Positions 59,483-64,000 of a stretch of 64,000 bases of DNA are shown here, in pieces. The stretch's first letter is position 1. Every line of letters starts with the position of its first letter. The notes below the pieces were generated by a model that did no database searches, was not told the origin of the DNA, and saw only the letters and a list, made by a program, of their open reading frames with translations. The stretch is from Acidobacteriota bacterium. Its GTDB lineage: Bacteria; Acidobacteriota; Blastocatellia; RBC074. Made by a program: the position numbers and the translations under genes. The stretch covers positions 62,001 through 126,000 of the forward strand of contig JADJLO010000043.1 of NCBI GenBank assembly GCA_016710075.1. The letters are read 5' to 3'.

Positions 59483-60682
59483 ATGAAGAAATTATTGATC
59501 TGTCTCGTGATGAGTGTCTGGCTGTTTTCTTCTATCTGTGTGGCGCAAGTGCGCGAACTACCCACGCCCGCCGGAGCCAGCAGCGGCCAGCCCAATTTAG
59601 CTGTCGCACCCGATGGCCGTGTTTATCTGAGTTGGATCGAGCGCTTAGTCGAGGGCCGCTTTTCACTACGCTTTGCCGTTAAAGAGGGTGACGGCTGGTC
59701 AGCGCCCAAGGTCATTGCCGAAGGCGCGAACTGGTTCGTCAATTGGGCTGACTTTCCTTCGCTGATTGTCTTGCCTGACGGTTCCCTGGCCGCGCATTGG
59801 CTGGTGAAAAGCGCACCCGGAACATTCGATTATGACGTAACGATTGCGCGGTCATTCGATGGCGGCAAAACGTGGGGCAAGCCGTTTATCCCCCATCGTG
59901 ACGGCGTCAAAGCTGAACATGGTTTCGTTACGTTGTTGGCAGCCAAAGACGGTTCGCTCGCGGCGATCTGGTTGGACGGGCGCGAAATGAAACCCGCGCA
60001 ATCTGGCAGCGGTCACGAGGGACACGGGCGCGGCAATATGACGTTGCGCTACGTCAAAATTAAGGGCGACGGCGCGTTCACCGATGAAGCCGTGTTGGAT
60101 GCGAAGGTCTGTGAATGTTGTCAGACTTCGGCGGCGATGACCACTGACGGACCAGTCGCGGTTTATCGCGATCGTTCAGATAGCGAGATGCGCGACATTT
60201 CGATCGTGCGTTTGCGCAATGGCCAATGGACTCCGCCGCAAACCGTTTTCGCTGACAACTGGCAAATCAATGGATGCCCGGTCAACGGCCCCTCTATCAC
60301 TGCCGCAGGCCGCCGCGTTGCGGTTGCGTGGTTCACAGCCGTCAACGACAAGCCCCGCGTTAAGTTGGCCTTTTCCAATGACGCCGGAGCCAGCTTTGAC
60401 CAGCCTTCAATCATTGATGACGGCAATCCAGCCGGGCGCGTTGAAACGTTGATGCTCGACGATGGCAGCGTTATGGTTTGCTGGTTGGAAAAACTGGCCA
60501 ATGGCGGTGCAGTCCGCGTGCGCCGGATCTGGCCGAATGGCAAACGCAATGTATCCGTCACCGTTGCGCCTTCTGGGACGGCTCGTTCCAACGGGTTTCC
60601 GCAGATGGTTCGCCAAGGCAAAACTATTATCTTTGCCTGGACGGGCACAAGCGTGCTGACGTCCAGCCTCACTTTACCTTGA
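59483..60682 (+). CDS. Secreted BNR/sialidase-like beta-propeller with CECC motif
   Basis: 399 residues from the ATG at 59483 (MKKLLICLVMSVW signal peptide, cleavage near VAQV); an earlier in-frame start at 59450 is weaker. Repeated propeller blades show the Asp-box-like SFDGGKTWG and SNDAGASFDQP motifs. Catalytic sialidase residues are not evident, so enzyme activity is doubtful. About residue 208 is KVCECCQTSAAM, a compact three-cysteine motif suited to metal binding, and a later cysteine pair (INGCPV; MVCW). An upstream SGHEGHGRGN stretch adds histidines. It is the last gene of the island on the plus strand; a metal-scavenging or sensing propeller is a reasonable guess. Confidence 0.65.
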   Translation: MKKLLICLVMSVWLFSSICVAQVRELPTPAGASSGQPNLAVAPDGRVYLSWIERLVEGRFSLRFAVKEGDGWSAPKVIAEGANWFVNWADFPSLIVLPDGSLAAHWLVKSAPGTFDYDVTIARSFDGGKTWGKPFIPHRDGVKAEHGFVTLLAAKDGSLAAIWLDGREMKPAQSGSGHEGHGRGNMTLRYVKIKGDGAFTDEAVLDAKVCECCQTSAAMTTDGPVAVYRDRSDSEMRDISIVRLRNGQWTPPQTVFADNWQINGCPVNGPSITAAGRRVAVAWFTAVNDKPRVKLAFSNDAGASFDQPSIIDDGNPAGRVETLMLDDGSVMVCWLEKLANGGAVRVRRIWPNGKRNVSVTVAPSGTARSNGFPQMVRQGKTIIFAWTGTSVLTSSLTLP

Positions 60683-60826
60683 TCGTCGGCGTCACGCCTG
60701 ATGCTTTTTGCACTTTAACTTATCCGCTCTATATTCACTGTCTGATCAGAAAGGAAATCAGGGCTCATCCGCACTTTTGATGATGGCTTTTGAGTAATGT
60801 GGGCTGCCTGATATAACCGGCGGCAT

Positions 60827-61200
60827 GACGACCCTGATGATTGCGATCTCGCTTTGACTGTTGGAGGAGTGGCCGGAAAGAAAGTAGCTGTTGATGCCGG
60901 AATCAATATCAGCGCCGACACCCTTTTGAGGAGAATTCGGTCCACGCCTCAACCTGACCTGATCACTCCAAAGATTCTCGGCGTGGATGACTGGGCTAAA
61001 AGATAAGGGCAGAGTTACAGTACGATCATGGTCGATCTCGAGAGACATTGGGTCATCGACCTGTTGCCTGATCGTCAGGCTGAGACTCTGACTGTCTGGC
61101 TCAAACAGCATCCCGGTGTTGAAATCATCAGTCGTGACAGATCAAAAACGCAATCATCTGTTGGAATTATCTGTAACTCTCACAATAGCTATGCGAGGCT
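60827..61200 (+). mobile_element. ISL3-family transposase relic
   Basis: One frame gives GGVAGKKVAVDAGINIS, DTLLRRIRSTPQPD, ITPKILGVDDWAKR, an in-frame TAA, then MVDLERHWVIDLLPDR, TLTVWLKQHPGVEIISRDRS. The VDLERxxxIDLLPDR and HPGVEIISRDRS blocks and the GVDDWAxR catalytic Asp region are typical of ISL3 DDE transposases. N- and C-terminal parts are missing and no clear terminal repeats remain, so it is dead. The rest of the gap 60683-61274 shows no gene. It marks the right edge of the accessory island. Confidence 0.75.
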
Positions 61201-61274
61201 GAAAGCTCACAGTGTCGGACAGAAATCATCGAGGCTGTCAGGGGCTAAGGAGTGACGAACTTTAAAGTTCTCTA

Positions 61275-62648
61275 TCATTTCACCCTGATCTGGTTTGAAT
61301 AGATCCAGGGTCTCATTTCTCCATCGATTTCCAGCCACAGCTCGACACGGTAGATGCCCGGCTCCTTCAAATCGAAATTCAATTCGTTGGACTTCGACTC
61401 GCTGATTGGCTGACCGTTCCTGAATAATTTGATTGTGGCCGTATTAGTGGCTTCAACGCGCAATTTAAGTCCTTTGCTGAAGCTGATCTCGTCTCCCATA
61501 ACTGCCGCGCGCCTGCCGTTTTTCTCGGCAATGAAAGCGAAACCGGATGGATCGCAAAGCCAGTCATGAGAGACGTAGGCCCGGGAATTCTTCAAAGAGT
61601 CTCTGACGGCTTCTTCATTCAACTCTTTGGATAGAATGTGAGTCGAAACGAAATTCATGCTTCGCTCGTAGGGATCGAAGTCGAGTCTGGCGATAAGGTC
61701 GCCGGGGTTTTTCCCCTTGAGCATCTCGGCGATTTTGGGAGATTGCTGAGTTGTTATCTTCATCGGGGGATCGCCGATGATGTTGACTTCGATTGCGTCA
61801 GGGGAGGCAGCCTTGACGGTATAAACCTGATTGTGATGGCAATCGTTGGCTGCAACGCCGGTCAACCTGTGATTGATCGAGTCTCGATCCCACTTGGCGA
61901 TGATCTGCGGCAGGTAATCCTGTGAGGAGCCGAAGACCTCCATGCCATATTCAGCCAGCATTTTCTCAATGAGGAGTAGTCGCTCAGGATTCGTGAACGA
62001 CCCTCTCAGCCAGAAGAGAAATTCCGCTTCGTCCATGAAGTCAGTGTGGTTGTTGTATATTTCGAGGCCGTCAAGCTCGTCGGTGGCCCATTTGTCCCGT
62101 TCTTCAACATGAGAAAGAAAAATATTACCTCCGACCTGCTTGAACATCCGGATGTACTCTTCAGGCCCTTTCCACGATTTATTGAGATATTCCTTGATGA
62201 TCGACTTCTGCGGATAAACAAGGAAGCCTTCGGATTCCGAACCGGGGATGAATAACACACCCTCCCGAATTCCGCGCCAGCTGTCATTGATGAAATCGCG
62301 CGGTGGCCGTGCATGGTCGGTCAACAGGATAATGTTGACTCCTGTGCTCTTCGCGGCCTTCAGGATTTCCGGGCGGCTGCCGCCGGTATGAGCCGAATCA
62401 TCGGCGTGAGCGTGCATGATCGCCTTGAAATCCGTGAATCCGGTCTGGGTCTTCACTTTTTTTCTTGAATTTTGAAGGCTCAGTCGCTCTTCGCTGGTGG
62501 CTCTCAGCCTCTCCATTGAAAGTCGCTGCAGAGTGGTGTATTTTCGCCCCGGCCTGGGGTTTCCTTTTTGCCCTGAGGCTCTCAACGGAAGTATCAGGGC
62601 GGCGCACAGGATGGCCGTAAACAGCAAAAAATATCCGATTTTTCTCAA
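61275..62648 (-). CDS. Secreted PHP-domain metal-dependent hydrolase
   Basis: 457 residues starting at a TTG (62648) with AAAGG about nine bases upstream; no ATG fits, and the frame upstream is unconserved. A hydrophobic signal (ALILPLRASG) precedes a coiled stretch and a PHP domain: IMHAHADDSAHTGG (first metal site HxH), LLTDHARPP, PGSESEGFL, LSHVEERD and AANDCHHNQ. PHP proteins are phosphoesterases using two or three metal ions; secreted forms are common and uncharacterised. A C-terminal beta domain (about 110 residues) follows. Codon use is back to the style of the core genome. Substrate unknown. Confidence 0.75.
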   Translation of the reverse strand: MRKIGYFLLFTAILCAALILPLRASGQKGNPRPGRKYTTLQRLSMERLRATSEERLSLQNSRKKVKTQTGFTDFKAIMHAHADDSAHTGGSRPEILKAAKSTGVNIILLTDHARPPRDFINDSWRGIREGVLFIPGSESEGFLVYPQKSIIKEYLNKSWKGPEEYIRMFKQVGGNIFLSHVEERDKWATDELDGLEIYNNHTDFMDEAEFLFWLRGSFTNPERLLLIEKMLAEYGMEVFGSSQDYLPQIIAKWDRDSINHRLTGVAANDCHHNQVYTVKAASPDAIEVNIIGDPPMKITTQQSPKIAEMLKGKNPGDLIARLDFDPYERSMNFVSTHILSKELNEEAVRDSLKNSRAYVSHDWLCDPSGFAFIAEKNGRRAAVMGDEISFSKGLKLRVEATNTATIKLFRNGQPISESKSNELNFDLKEPGIYRVELWLEIDGEMRPWIYSNQIRVK

Positions 62649-62706
62649 TGTCGTTACCTTTGTTAAGATTTGAAAAGCCCGGCAATGATTGTGCCGAAGG
62701 CGTAAT

Positions 62707-63081
62707 TTATTGGATCCTGCCGAAATCATCCTGCAGCCGGACGATGTCATCTTCACCAAGATATGTGCCACGCTGAATTTCGATGAATACCAGATTGACA
62801 TCGCCCGGATTTTGAATTCGATGAGCCGATGTGATTGGGATATCCACCACATCGCCGGGGTTCATCATGATATCTTCTCCATCGAGTGTGACCATGGCCG
62901 TGCCCCGAACAATCATCCAGTGCTCTTCACGGTGAGCATGTTTCTGGTAACTCAGTCTCTTGCCCGGTAGAACCTCTATTCGCTTGACCTTGTAATCCGG
63001 GCCTTCGTCCAGAACCCTGTAATTGCCCCACGGGCGCTCATCATAATCAGTTGAGATGGCAATTGCCTGTTTTTCAGACAT
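62707..63081 (-). CDS. Cupin protein, mannose-6-phosphate isomerase type II-like
   Basis: 124 residues: a single cupin barrel with ERPWGNYRVLDEGPDYKVKRI, PGKRLSYQKHAHREEHW (metal ligands HxH...E) and NPGDVVDIPITSAHRIQNPG. It matches the C-terminal isomerase domain of bifunctional mannose-1-phosphate guanylyltransferase/mannose-6-phosphate isomerases (ManC/AlgA type) but stands alone. It may interconvert mannose-6-phosphate and fructose-6-phosphate, or be another sugar-phosphate isomerase. The neighbouring genes give no pathway support. Confidence 0.8.
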   Translation of the reverse strand: MSEKQAIAISTDYDERPWGNYRVLDEGPDYKVKRIEVLPGKRLSYQKHAHREEHWMIVRGTAMVTLDGEDIMMNPGDVVDIPITSAHRIQNPGDVNLVFIEIQRGTYLGEDDIVRLQDDFGRIQ

Positions 63082-63138
63082 TGGGAATTCTCCTTCTGAA
63101 TTTAGTCTCTATAGAAGCCAGTAATCAAAACCAGGCGA

Positions 63139-64000
63139 TCAGCTCTTGTTCTTCTTAGATTCCACGTCACGCAACTCTCGGCGAAGTATCTTCCCAACCG
63201 CGCTTTTCGGCAGATCGTCCATGAATTCGATAAATGACGGTATCTTGTATTTAGCGAGGTTGGCGCGGCAGTGTTCGAGGATATCGTCTTCCGTGGCCAC
63301 TGTCCCAGCCTTGAGCACGATGAATGCCTTGACAGCTTCGCCGCGGTACTCATCGGGCACGCCGATGACCACCGCTTCAAGGACTGCCGGGTGGGTGAAG
63401 AGCACGTCTTCGACCTCGTTTGGATAAACGTTGAAGCCACTGACGATGATCATGTCCTTCTTCCGCTGAACGATGTAAAAGAAGCCGTCCTCATCCATCC
63501 GCGAGACATCACCGGTATAGAGCCAGCCATCCCTGAGAGCGATAGCCGTTTCTTCGGGCCGGTTCCAGTATCCTTTCATTATCTGAGGGCCGCGAATGCA
63601 GAGCTCGCCCTCCTGGCCGACAGGGACCTCCGTTGTGCCGGTCTCAAGGTCGACGATCTTGCATTCGGTCGAAGGGAAGGGAAGCCCGATGCTCCCGGGT
63701 TTTCTCTTCGCCATCGTTGCCGTCGAGTGTGTTGTCGGAGATGCCTCGGTCAGACCGTATCCCTCGTAAAGCATGGCCCCGCTCATCTGCTCGAACTTCT
63801 CTATCACCTCGACCGGCAGCGGGGCCGAGCCGCTGTTGAATCTCTTGATGTGTTCAAGCCCGCAATTTTTGATCTCGGGATGATTGAGCATCGAAATATA
63901 GAGTGTCGGAACGCTCGGGAAGAATGTCGGCTTGTATTGCCTGATCGCCTGTATCAAAAGATCGGGATCGAATCTCGGGATGGGTATCTGCATCGCGCCG
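63139..64000 (-). CDS. Acyl-CoA synthetase (AMP-binding), C-terminal part; runs off the window
   Basis: The visible 287 residues hold the acyl-adenylate motif YEGYGLTEASPTTH, the hinge region DGWLYTGDVSRMDEDGFFYIVQRKKDMI, and the C-terminal domain with the catalytic lysine in KSAVGKILRRELRD. This is a long-chain fatty-acid-CoA ligase type (FadD-like) enzyme: fatty acid plus ATP and CoA to acyl-CoA. The P-loop-like N-terminal part lies beyond position 64000. A pathway cannot be given from the neighbours. Confidence 0.88.
   Translation of the reverse strand, partial: GAMQIPIPRFDPDLLIQAIRQYKPTFFPSVPTLYISMLNHPEIKNCGLEHIKRFNSGSAPLPVEVIEKFEQMSGAMLYEGYGLTEASPTTHSTATMAKRKPGSIGLPFPSTECKIVDLETGTTEVPVGQEGELCIRGPQIMKGYWNRPEETAIALRDGWLYTGDVSRMDEDGFFYIVQRKKDMIIVSGFNVYPNEVEDVLFTHPAVLEAVVIGVPDEYRGEAVKAFIVLKAGTVATEDDILEHCRANLAKYKIPSFIEFMDDLPKSAVGKILRRELRDVESKKNKS

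Overview
The window looks like a chromosomal piece of an Acidobacteriota genome, perhaps Blastocatellia. The class is a guess from memory of family traits, not a measurement. The pointers are two very large Oar-type TonB-dependent receptors with an N-terminal carboxypeptidase-regulatory-like domain, a zinc-ribbon RDD protein, an RpoB with an inserted cysteine-knuckle block, and long single-gene spacers. Most of the window prefers G/C-ending codons; roughly 50.4-60.7 kb uses noticeably more CAA (Gln) and TTG (Leu).

Layout. 0-9.9 kb: start of a fumarate hydratase alpha subunit, two membrane proteins, an RqcH/NFACT ribosome-rescue protein, a zinc-ribbon RDD protein, a CpxA/CpxR-like two-component pair and two tandem Spy/CpxP-like periplasmic proteins. 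10-14.7 kb: a TonB-dependent receptor with a strong terminator, then argininosuccinate lyase. 14.9-29.8 kb, all on the minus strand: the classic translation/transcription cluster tRNA-Thr, tRNA-Tyr, tRNA-Gly, tRNA-Thr, tuf, rpmG, tRNA-Trp, secE, nusG, rplK, rplA, rplJ, rplL, rpoB, rpoC, with a good sigma70-type promoter ahead of the first tRNA. 29.8-33.9 kb: nrdR, a flippase-like membrane protein, dnaJ and hrcA. 34.3-49.3 kb: a respiratory complex I operon nuoABCDEF-(zinc-ribbon ORF)-GHJKLMN with no nuoI. 49.35-50.1 kb: a vapBC-type toxin-antitoxin pair. 50.4-60.7 kb: an accessory island. 60.8-61.2 kb: an ISL3 transposase relic. 61.3-64 kb: a PHP-domain protein, a cupin and the C-terminal part of an acyl-CoA synthetase.

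The most interesting part is the island. It encodes a cysteine-rich small membrane protein with a decayed paralogue, a CusF-like copper-binding protein, a monoheme cytochrome, a cytochrome c domain fused to an MbnP-like 'metallo-mystery pair' protein, its di-heme MbnH-like peroxidase partner, an outer-membrane TonB receptor, a DUF4198 periplasmic protein and a secreted beta-propeller with a CECC motif. Read together this is probably a copper (or other metal) capture system in which a MauG-like di-heme enzyme oxidises a tryptophan in its partner. The MbnH frame has no start codon or signal peptide of its own, and one missing A in an A5 run would join it to cytochrome c-MbnP as one chain of about 785 residues.

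A caution runs through the window. Essential genes (rpoC four times, rplA, nuoG, nuoM, nuoN) and a histidine kinase carry single-base frameshifts, mostly missing bases in short homopolymer runs, and nuoL has one in-frame TAA. This is the pattern expected of sequencing error, so frameshifts here should not be read as gene decay without read support. The GMC-oxidoreductase fragment and the ISL3 relic are truncated too heavily to be explained that way.
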